The translations under genes were made by a program, and so were the position numbers. 64,000 nt of DNA, taken from positions 124,001 to 188,000 of the forward strand of contig NZ_JABBND010000002.1 in NCBI RefSeq assembly GCF_012933465.1, read 5' to 3'. Within the stretch, counting starts at the first letter, position 1. Each line of letters begins with the position of its first letter. The stretch is from Actinomycetospora sp. TBRC 11914 (GTDB taxonomy: Bacteria; Actinomycetota; Actinomycetes; Mycobacteriales; Pseudonocardiaceae). Positions 57,730 to 64,000 of the stretch are shown in pieces. Below the pieces are notes generated by a model. That model ran no database searches and had not been told where the DNA came from. It was given only the letters and a program-made list of their open reading frames with translations.

Positions 57730-60092
57730 TCGGCCAGAGCACGAAGCGCCGGGAGGACCTGCGCCTGCTGCGGGGCCGCGGGCAGTACGTCGACGACCTC
57801 GACCTGCCCGGTGTGGCGTCCATGGCGGTGGTGCGGAGCACCCAGCCCCACGCCCGCATCCTCGGCATCGACACCGCCGAGGCGGCGGCCGCGCCCGGTG
57901 TCGTCGGGGTCTTCACCGCGGCGGACCTGGCCGAGATCAACCAGCCGTGGCCGGTGCACCTGTCCAACGCGGCGCTGCGCCCGAACGAGCAGCGGACCCT
58001 GCCGGTGGACAAGGTGCGCTACGTCGGCGAGCTGGTGGCCGTGGTCGTCGCGGAGACCCGCTACCAGGCCGAGGACGCGTGCGAGCTGGTCGCCGTCGAC
58101 TACGAGCCGCTGCCGGGCTCCGGGCACCTGTCGGTGTCCCGCGACCTCCCGGTGCCCATCCACGAGGACCTCGGCGACAACGTGGCGGCGCACGCCGTGC
58201 AGACCACCGGCGACGTCGACGCCGCGCTGGCCGGGGCGCCCCGGGTGCTGCGCGAGACCTTCTCGATCAACCGGGGCGGCGGGCACTCGATGGAGGGCCG
58301 GGCCGTCGCCGCACGCTACGACCGCGCCCTGGGCCAGTTCCTCGTCTGGGACGCCACCCAGGTCCCGCACCAGGCGCGGGCGCTCATGGCCGAGCTCTAC
58401 GGCGTGCCCCAGGACCGGGTCCGGGTGATCGCCCCGCCCGACGTCGGCGGTGGTTTCGGGCCGAAGGCGGGCAAGTACCCCGAGGAGATCCTCGTCCCCT
58501 GGCTCGCCAAGCTGCTCGACCGGCCGGTGAAGTTCGTCGAGGACCGCTACGAGCACTTCGTGTCCTGCACCCAGGAGCACCTCCAGCTCCACCGCGTCGA
58601 GGTCGCCTACGACGACGACGGGATGCTGCTGGGCCTGCGGGACGTCTTCGAGCACGACACCGGCGCCTACGCGAGCTCGTTGATCGTCCCGCTCATCGCC
58701 GGGACCACCGTGCCCGGCCCCTACCGCATCCCGGCCCTGCACATCGAGTTCACCTCGTGGTTCACGAACAAGGTGCCCTCCAGCGCCGTCCGCGGAGCGG
58801 GCCGCCCCCAGGGGGTGTTCGTGATGGAGCGGGTGATGGACCGCATCGCCGACGACCTCGGCCTCGACCCCGCCGAGGTCCGGGCCCGCAACCTCATCCC
58901 GGCCGACGCCTTCCCCTACCCGGTCGGGCTGACCTTCCGCGACGGGAGCCCGCTGACCTACGACAGCGGCAACTACCCGGGCCTGCTCGAGAAGGGCATG
59001 GCGGAGATCGACTACGCCGGCCAGCGCGAGCGGCAGGCGCAGCGCCGGCGCGAGGGCGCGCTGCGGGGGATCGGCGTCTCGGTCGCGGTGGAGGGCGTCG
59101 GGCTGGGCCCGTTCGAGGGCGCCACCGTCCGCATGGAGTCGACCGGGCGGGTGACCGTCGTCCTCGGCGCCCCGCCGCAGGGGCAGGGCTTCGAGACCAC
59201 CTACGCGCAGATCTGCGCCGACGCCCTGGGCGTCGACCAGGACACCGTCGACGTCGTCACCGGCGACACCGGGACGATCGCCTACGGCGTGGGGACGTTC
59301 GCCAGCCGGGTGATGGCCACGGCCGGGCCGGCCACCGCCGCCGGGGCCCGGGAGGTGCGCGACAAGCTGTTCCGCTCGGTGGCCGCGGTGCTGGAGGCCT
59401 CGCCGGAGGACCTCGAGATCCGCGACGGCGCCGTGGCGGTCCGCGGCACCGACGTCGCGATGCCCCTCGCGCAGGCGGCGCGGATGTCGAACGTCGGTGC
59501 GCCTGGGGTCACCATGCCGGCCGGCACGGTCGCCGGGCTGACCGCCACCGCGTACTTCAACCCCGCGAGCGCGGGCTACTCCAGCAGCGTCCAGATCTGC
59601 GTGGTCGAGGTCGACGCGGAGACCGGCGAGGTCGAGATCGTCGACTGGGTGGTCGGCCACGACTGCGGCACCGTCATCAACCCGCTCCTCGTGGAGGGCC
59701 AGGTCCTCGGGGGCGTCGCCCACGGCCTGAGCAACGCGCTGTACGAGGAGTCGCTCTACACCGACGAGGGCGTCCCGGTCACCACGTCGTTCCTCGACTA
59801 CCCGATCCCGTCGGCCCGCGAGCTGCCACGGATCCGGCTCTACGACCAGCAGACCCCGAGCCCGCTGAACCCGCTGGGGGTCAAGGGCGCCGGCGAGGCC
59901 GGGACGCTCGGGGTGCCCGCGGTGATCGTCTCGGCGGTCGAGGACGCGCTGCGGCCGCACGGCGTCCGGATCGACACCTGCCCCCTCTCGCCCGGGCTGC
60001 TGGGCGACCTGATCTCCGATGCACAGACCGATGCACAGAACGAGGCACGGACCGAGGCACGAACCGACACCGCCGCGACGGCGGGGATCTGA
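57726..60092 (+). CDS. Molybdenum hydroxylase large catalytic subunit
   Basis: A 788-residue protein of the xanthine-dehydrogenase/CO-dehydrogenase large-subunit family. It opens 'GQSTKRREDLRLLRGRGQYVDDLDLPGVASMAVVRS'. 'DVGGGFGPKAG' and 'SSAVRGAGRPQGVFVMERVMDRIADDLG' are present, the latter in the form-II pattern (RGAGR rather than CO-dehydrogenase's CSFR), so CO is not the expected substrate. 'LGVKGAGEAGTLGVPAVIVSAVEDAL' holds the catalytic Glu of GxGExG. It hydroxylates an unknown N-heterocycle or aldehyde. The C-terminus carries a tetrapeptide repeat. Confidence 0.95.
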   Translation: MIGQSTKRREDLRLLRGRGQYVDDLDLPGVASMAVVRSTQPHARILGIDTAEAAAAPGVVGVFTAADLAEINQPWPVHLSNAALRPNEQRTLPVDKVRYVGELVAVVVAETRYQAEDACELVAVDYEPLPGSGHLSVSRDLPVPIHEDLGDNVAAHAVQTTGDVDAALAGAPRVLRETFSINRGGGHSMEGRAVAARYDRALGQFLVWDATQVPHQARALMAELYGVPQDRVRVIAPPDVGGGFGPKAGKYPEEILVPWLAKLLDRPVKFVEDRYEHFVSCTQEHLQLHRVEVAYDDDGMLLGLRDVFEHDTGAYASSLIVPLIAGTTVPGPYRIPALHIEFTSWFTNKVPSSAVRGAGRPQGVFVMERVMDRIADDLGLDPAEVRARNLIPADAFPYPVGLTFRDGSPLTYDSGNYPGLLEKGMAEIDYAGQRERQAQRRREGALRGIGVSVAVEGVGLGPFEGATVRMESTGRVTVVLGAPPQGQGFETTYAQICADALGVDQDTVDVVTGDTGTIAYGVGTFASRVMATAGPATAAGAREVRDKLFRSVAAVLEASPEDLEIRDGAVAVRGTDVAMPLAQAARMSNVGAPGVTMPAGTVAGLTATAYFNPASAGYSSSVQICVVEVDAETGEVEIVDWVVGHDCGTVINPLLVEGQVLGGVAHGLSNALYEESLYTDEGVPVTTSFLDYPIPSARELPRIRLYDQQTPSPLNPLGVKGAGEAGTLGVPAVIVSAVEDALRPHGVRIDTCPLSPGLLGDLISDAQTDAQNEARTEARTDTAATAGI
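60018..60065 (+). repeat. Four 12-bp tandem repeats at the 3' end of the hydroxylase gene
   Basis: GATGCACAGACC and three close copies encode DAQT-DAQN-EART-EART in the last codons of the large subunit. It may be slippage-prone and adds a charged tail absent from the family core. Confidence 0.7.
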
Positions 60093-60108
60093 GCGGGAGG
60101 CGGACGCC

Positions 60109-61614
60109 ATGGTGCACAGCGACGACACCAGCGGTCCGACGCGGACCCCGGGACCGGCGGCGGACCCGCCGGGCCCGGGCGGCGCGACGGCGACGGAGCC
60201 GACGGGGCCGACGGAGCCGGCGGGGGAGACCGTCCCGCCCTCCGTGCTCGAGGTGCCCTTCGACGGCCGCGTCGGTCCGGTGCAGACCGGCGTCATGGCG
60301 ATCCAGAACGTGTTCGCCATCGTCGGGATGTTCCTGTTCCCCGCGGTGCTCGGCACCAGCCTGGGACTGCGTCCCGACGCGATCGCCGCACTCTACGGCG
60401 CGACGTTCGTCGTCACGGGGCTCGGTACCGTGCTCCAGGCGGTGATGGGGCTGCGGCTCCCGATCGTGCTGGGCCCCTGGGCCGCGACGCTCGCCGGCCT
60501 CGTCGCCGCGGGGAAGGTCGCCGGGCCCGGCGCGGCGTTCGGCTCGCTCTTCGTCGCGGCGCTGGTCTGGGTGGTGCTCTCCCTGCCGGTGCGGGGCATC
60601 TCGGTCGTCGGCTACCTGGGCCGGTCGTTCCGCGACCCGATGCTCTACGGCGGCGTCGTGCTCATCGCGATGACCAGCCTGACCACGGTCACCGTCACCA
60701 ACTGGCTGGGCACCCCGGGGCGGCCCGGCTTCGGGCCGGCGGCCTGGGTCGGCGGCGCGGTCGCCCTGCTCGTCAGCTTCGCGATCCTCGCGCTGGTCCG
60801 CGGGCCGTTGCGGTCGATGGCGATGCTGTGCGGGATCGCGCTCGGCACGATCGTCTACGCGTTCTTCACCCCGATCTCGTTCGCCCGCGTCGCCTCCTCC
60901 CCGTGGGTGTTCACCCCGCACCTGTTCCCGTTCGGGCTCTCGGTGAGCCCGCTGCTCGTGGTGCTGTTCTTCCTCCTGCTGATGACCGGCGTGACCAACT
61001 CGCTGGCCCTCTACAACGTCGCCGCGGAGTGGGGCGGGGTGGCGCTGCGCGGTCGGCGGATGGCCTGGGGCATCTTCGGCCAGAGCATCGCCACGGCCGT
61101 CGGCGCCGTCCTGGGCACCTTCTCCACGACCGTCTACCCGGACAACCTCGCCATCGTGCGGACCAGCCGGATCGGCAGCCGGTGGGTGACGTTCTGGGCC
61201 GGGCTGATCCTCCTCGTCGGCGGCTTCGTCTCGAAGTTCGACGAGATCTTCGTCAGCCTCCCGAGCAACGTCATCGCGGCCGCCGCGGTCGTCCTGTTCG
61301 GTGTCATCGCCGCCTCGGGGCTGGAGTCGATGAGCCGCGTGCGGTGGGACCAGCTCAACTTCCTCGTGTTCGGGCCCGCGTTCCTGCTCTCGATCGGCGG
61401 GCTGTTCATCAGCGAGCCGACCCTCGCCGCGTTCCCGCTGGTGGTGCGCCAGATCCTCACCCAGCCGCTGTTCACCGGGCCGGTGCTGCTGTTCGCGTCG
61501 TACCTGCTGGTCGAGAAGCTGATCCGCCCGCGTCAGGCCGCCCGTGCGGCCCGCCGCGCCGGCCGGCCGGAGGTCACCGTGCCCGCCGGCGAGGAGAGGA
61601 TGACCCCGGCGTGA
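60109..61614 (+). CDS. Nucleobase:cation symporter-2 family permease
   Basis: A 501-residue membrane protein. A Pro/Thr-rich leader of about 50 residues precedes 'GVMAIQNVFAIVGMFLFPAVLGTSLGL' and about 12-14 helices. 'IVLGPWAATLAGLVAAGK', 'LLLMTGVTNSLALYNVAAEWGG' and 'GTFSTTVYPDNLAIVRTSRIGSRWV' resemble the xanthine/uracil permease (NCS2) core. Next to the hydroxylase, it suggests a purine-, pyrimidine- or other heterocycle-like substrate. ATG follows GGGAGGCGGACGCC. Confidence 0.88.
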   Translation: MVHSDDTSGPTRTPGPAADPPGPGGATATEPTGPTEPAGETVPPSVLEVPFDGRVGPVQTGVMAIQNVFAIVGMFLFPAVLGTSLGLRPDAIAALYGATFVVTGLGTVLQAVMGLRLPIVLGPWAATLAGLVAAGKVAGPGAAFGSLFVAALVWVVLSLPVRGISVVGYLGRSFRDPMLYGGVVLIAMTSLTTVTVTNWLGTPGRPGFGPAAWVGGAVALLVSFAILALVRGPLRSMAMLCGIALGTIVYAFFTPISFARVASSPWVFTPHLFPFGLSVSPLLVVLFFLLLMTGVTNSLALYNVAAEWGGVALRGRRMAWGIFGQSIATAVGAVLGTFSTTVYPDNLAIVRTSRIGSRWVTFWAGLILLVGGFVSKFDEIFVSLPSNVIAAAAVVLFGVIAASGLESMSRVRWDQLNFLVFGPAFLLSIGGLFISEPTLAAFPLVVRQILTQPLFTGPVLLFASYLLVEKLIRPRQAARAARRAGRPEVTVPAGEERMTPA

Positions 61615-62360
61615 GCACCCTCTACCTCCACGCCGTCGGCCTCGACGGCCACGTGTGGGACGACGTCACCGCCGCCCTGGCCGACCACGACGCGCTCGTG
61701 CCGGACCTCCCCGGGCACGGTGCGGAACCGGCCCTGCCCGGGCCGGTCACGCTCGCCGCGCTCGTCGACCACCTCGCCGCGCTGGTGGACGCGCACGGCG
61801 ACGGTCCGGTCGACGTCGTCGGGCTCTCGCTGGGCAGCATGCTCGCCCAGCAGCTCGCCGTGCACCGCCCGGACCGTGTCCGTTCCCTCGTGCTGGCCTG
61901 CGGCGGCATGGCCACCGATCCGGAGGTCTCGCGGGGGCGGGCGGCCACCACCCGCGAGGAGGGGATGGCGCCGACGGTGCCCACGACGCTGCGGCGGTGG
62001 TTCAGCCCCGAGGCGCTGGCCACCCCCGACCATCCCGGGGTGGCCTACGCGCGGCGGCGGCTGCTGACCGACGACCCCCGCGTGGTCGCGGAGTGCTGGG
62101 ACGCCATGGCCTCCCACGACCTGCGGGAGGCCCTCGGCGGCATCCACGCCCCCACCACCGTCGTCGCCGCGTCCGGCGACGCCTCCGTGCCCCCGGCCGC
62201 GATGCGGGCGGTCGCGGAGCGCGTCCCCGACGCCCGGTACGTCGAGATCGCGGGCCCGCACATCGTCGTCCTCGAGAACGCCGCCGCCTTCGCCCGGGTG
62301 CTCGAGGAGCACCGGTCGCGGGTCGGGGCGCGGGTGGGGTCGGGCCGCCATGGATCGTGA
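61611..62360 (+). CDS. Alpha/beta hydrolase, enol-lactonase-like
   Basis: A 249-residue protein. 'LHAVGLDGHVWDDVTAALADHDALVPDLPGHG', the nucleophile elbow 'VDVVGLSLGSMLAQQLAVHRPDRVRSLVLA' (GLSLG), Asp in 'VVAASGDASVPP' and His in 'EIAGPHIVVLEN' form the catalytic set. It resembles 3-oxoadipate enol-lactonases and other C-C or ester hydrolases. GTG overlaps the permease stop by four bases. Confidence 0.9.
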   Translation: MSTLYLHAVGLDGHVWDDVTAALADHDALVPDLPGHGAEPALPGPVTLAALVDHLAALVDAHGDGPVDVVGLSLGSMLAQQLAVHRPDRVRSLVLACGGMATDPEVSRGRAATTREEGMAPTVPTTLRRWFSPEALATPDHPGVAYARRRLLTDDPRVVAECWDAMASHDLREALGGIHAPTTVVAASGDASVPPAAMRAVAERVPDARYVEIAGPHIVVLENAAAFARVLEEHRSRVGARVGSGRHGS

Positions 62361-63117
62361 TCCCGTCGGTAAGGCGCTGACGGTGCTGCTCGCGCTCGCC
62401 GACCGGCCCACCGCGCCGTGGAGCGTCCGGCAGTTCGCCCGCGAGCTCGACACGTCGCCCGCGACGATCCACCGGATCTTCTCGACGTTCGAGACGCGCG
62501 ACCTGCTGGCCCGCGACGACGACGGCGCCTACCGGCCCGGCGCGGGGCTCTTCCGGCTGTGTCGCGCGGTGCAGGACAACCTGTCGCCGGTGGGCCTCGC
62601 CCACCGGCACCTCGAGGCGCTGGCGCGCGACTCCGGGGAGGCCGCGCTGTTCGGCGCCTACGAGCCGACCCGGCACGAGATGATGTTCGTCGACGTCGTG
62701 CAGTCGACGCATCCCCTGCACTACGACGTCGGGGTCTACCGCTGGATCCCCGTCCACGCGGGCGCGACGGGGCTCGCGATCCTGGCGTTCCTGCCCGAGG
62801 CCGAGCGGGCCGAGGTGTACCGCCATGGGCTGCCGTCGGTCACGGCGGCCACGCTGACCTCCGAGGAGGCCGTGGAGCGGGAGTGCGCCCGCATCCGCGA
62901 GCGCGGCTACGCGATCTCGGCGGGCCAGCGTCTCGGCGGGGCCGTCGGGATCGCCGCGCCGGTCTTCGAGGGCCCCGGCCGGGTCCTCGGCGACATCGCC
63001 GTCACCGTCCCGGACCAGCGCTTCGAGCCCTCGTGGGAGGAACCGCTGGCCGAGGCGGTGCTGGCGACGGCGAGCCGGGTCGGCGAGGAGCTGCAGAGGG
63101 GCGACGACCGTGGTTGA
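62350..63117 (+). CDS. IclR-family regulator, copy 2
   Basis: A 255-residue protein. Winged helix: 'DPVGKALTVLLALADRPTAPWSVRQFARELDTSPATIHRIFSTFETRDLLARDDDGAYRPGAGLFRL'. Effector domain: 'MMFVDVVQSTHPLHYDVGVYRWIPVHAGATGLAILAFLPEAERAEVY' and 'GIAAPVFEGPGRVLGDIAVTVPDQRFEPSW'. It is similar to the 55273 protein across its length. It overlaps the hydrolase gene by 11 bases, so it lies inside the operon it may control. Confidence 0.93.
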   Translation: MDRDPVGKALTVLLALADRPTAPWSVRQFARELDTSPATIHRIFSTFETRDLLARDDDGAYRPGAGLFRLCRAVQDNLSPVGLAHRHLEALARDSGEAALFGAYEPTRHEMMFVDVVQSTHPLHYDVGVYRWIPVHAGATGLAILAFLPEAERAEVYRHGLPSVTAATLTSEEAVERECARIRERGYAISAGQRLGGAVGIAAPVFEGPGRVLGDIAVTVPDQRFEPSWEEPLAEAVLATASRVGEELQRGDDRG

Positions 63118-63142
63118 GCGTCCGCACACGTCGGGAGGACAC

Positions 63143-64000
63143 GTGGTCGATCCATCAGCCGGTCCGGAGGGCTCCGGTCCGCTCCGGGGCATCGTCGTGG
63201 TCGACCTGACCCAGCACCTGGCCGGGCCGTTCGCCACCCAGATCCTCGGTGACCTCGGGGCCCGCGTCATCAAGGTCGAGCCGCCCTCCGGCGACCCGAC
63301 CCGGTTCATCGGGCCGCACTTCGTCGACGGCGACAGCGCCTACTACCTCAGCGTCAACCGCAACAAGGAGAGCGTCGTCATCGACCTCAAGACCGAGGCG
63401 GGCCGGGACTCCCTGCTCCGCCTGGTCGACGCGGCCGACGCGGTGGTGGAGAACTTCCGGCCCGGCACGCTCGAGAAGCTCGGCGTCGGCGCCGACCTGC
63501 TGCGCGCCCGCAACCCGCGGTTGGTCGTCACCTCGCTGACCGGGTTCGGGCTCGACGGCCCGTACCGCGACCGGCCCGCGTTCGACATGATCGTGCAGGC
63601 GCTCGGCGGCGGCATGTCGCTCACCGGCGAGATCGGGGGCAGCCCGGTGCGCTCCGGGCTCCCCATCGGCGACCTGTGCGCCGGCATGAACGCCGCGCTG
63701 GTCACCCTGGCCGGTCTGCTGCGTGCCGAGCGGGCGGACGAGGGCTCGCGCGCGGACGTCGCCATGCTCGACACCCAGGTCTCCCTGCTGAGCTACGTGG
63801 CCAGCTACTACCTGGCCGGCGGGGAGGTCCCCGGCCTCCAGGGTCGCCAGCACATGAGCATCCCGACCTACCGGGCCCTGCAGTGCGCCGACCGCGACAT
63901 CGTCATCACCGCCAACACCCCGCGCATGTGGGTCGGGCTGTGCCGGGCGCTGGACCTCCCCGCCCTGCCCGACGACCCCCGGTTCGCCACCAACGACGAC
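63143..64000 (+). CDS. Family III CoA transferase (CaiB/BaiF type), 3' end outside window
   Basis: 286 codons visible. 'LRGIVVVDLTQHLAGPFATQILGDLGARVIKVEPPSGDPTRFIGP' is the N-terminal signature. 'SVNRNKESVVIDLKTEAG', 'VVENFRPGTLEKLGVGADLL', 'TGFGLDGPYRDRPAFDMIVQALGGGMSLTG' and 'ADVAMLDTQVSLLSYVASYYLAGG', with the catalytic Asp in MLDTQ, follow. It moves CoA between carboxylic acids, probably activating a breakdown product. GTG 63143 follows GGGAGGAC; GTG 63110, overlapping the IclR stop, is an alternative. Confidence 0.94.
   Translation, partial: MVDPSAGPEGSGPLRGIVVVDLTQHLAGPFATQILGDLGARVIKVEPPSGDPTRFIGPHFVDGDSAYYLSVNRNKESVVIDLKTEAGRDSLLRLVDAADAVVENFRPGTLEKLGVGADLLRARNPRLVVTSLTGFGLDGPYRDRPAFDMIVQALGGGMSLTGEIGGSPVRSGLPIGDLCAGMNAALVTLAGLLRAERADEGSRADVAMLDTQVSLLSYVASYYLAGGEVPGLQGRQHMSIPTYRALQCADRDIVITANTPRMWVGLCRALDLPALPDDPRFATNDD

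Noticed and set aside
57726..60092. Aerobic carbon-monoxide dehydrogenase (CoxL)
   Set aside because: The active-site segment reads AVRGAGRPQG, not the AYxCSFR motif of true CO dehydrogenase, and no cox accessory genes are seen.
1..64000. tRNA/rRNA genes, insertion sequences, integrases, attachment repeats
   Set aside because: Looked for TTCGA-type T-loops, transposase-like frames and long direct repeats and found none that held up. A covariance-model or profile search would be needed to be certain.

Overview
The window is a very GC-rich, gene-dense stretch of an actinobacterial chromosome. The base composition, frequent GTG starts, four-base stop/start overlaps and gene families (F420-type PPOX protein, Rv1733c-like proteins, Acg-like nitroreductases, DevR/DosR and DevS/DosS homologues, AmiS/FmdA) point to Pseudonocardiales, for example Pseudonocardia or Actinomycetospora. 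That placement is inference. No tRNA, rRNA, CRISPR array, insertion sequence or prophage was seen.

Bases 1-6425 hold ordinary genes: a partial PPOX protein, pantothenate kinase coaA, a MarR regulator, DinB/DUF664, tandem DUF427, a methyltransferase, DUF2071, SRPBCC and a VIT1/CCC1-type transporter.

Bases about 6400-45200 look like a dormancy or hypoxia island. A DevS-like double-GAF histidine kinase (13650-15377) and a DevR-like response regulator (15410-16054) sit among homologues of DosR-regulon proteins: universal stress proteins, Rv1733c-like membrane proteins, a two-CBS protein like Rv2626c, and Acg-like nitroreductases. A near-palindromic 14-mer, GGGACCTTCGGCCC and close variants, recurs in intergenic DNA, usually 62-77 bases before a start codon. 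It has the half-site spacing of the mycobacterial DosR box. Putative targets include the kinase gene, an acetamidase cluster (zinc ribbon, AmiS/UreI channel, FmdA), a STAS protein, several tiny proteins, and an unusual cell-wall operon. That operon encodes an MreB-like ATPase, a single-pass membrane protein, and a RodA/FtsW-type glycosyltransferase fused to a penicillin-binding transpeptidase. The island also carries altered signalling proteins: a receiver with Glu at the phospho-acceptor position, a GAF-GAF protein with a histidine-less DHp segment and no ATPase domain, a DHp-PAS protein, and a membrane pseudokinase with a repetitive outer tail.

Bases about 45200-52500 are mixed: AraC regulators, an HpnB-like glycosyltransferase, a polysaccharide deacetylase, a 3-hydroxyisobutyrate-dehydrogenase-like enzyme, a DUF2188 protein, a LysR-type effector domain without its DNA-binding half, and a double-hotdog thioesterase.

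Bases about 52600-64000 are a catabolic cluster for an unidentified substrate: an MFS transporter, enoyl-CoA hydratase, AhpD-like protein, IclR regulator, three-subunit molybdenum hydroxylase, nucleobase-type permease, alpha/beta hydrolase, second IclR regulator and a CoA transferase cut off by the window end. Two matching IclR-type palindromes (52648 and 56267) probably tie the MFS gene and the hydroxylase operon to one regulator.
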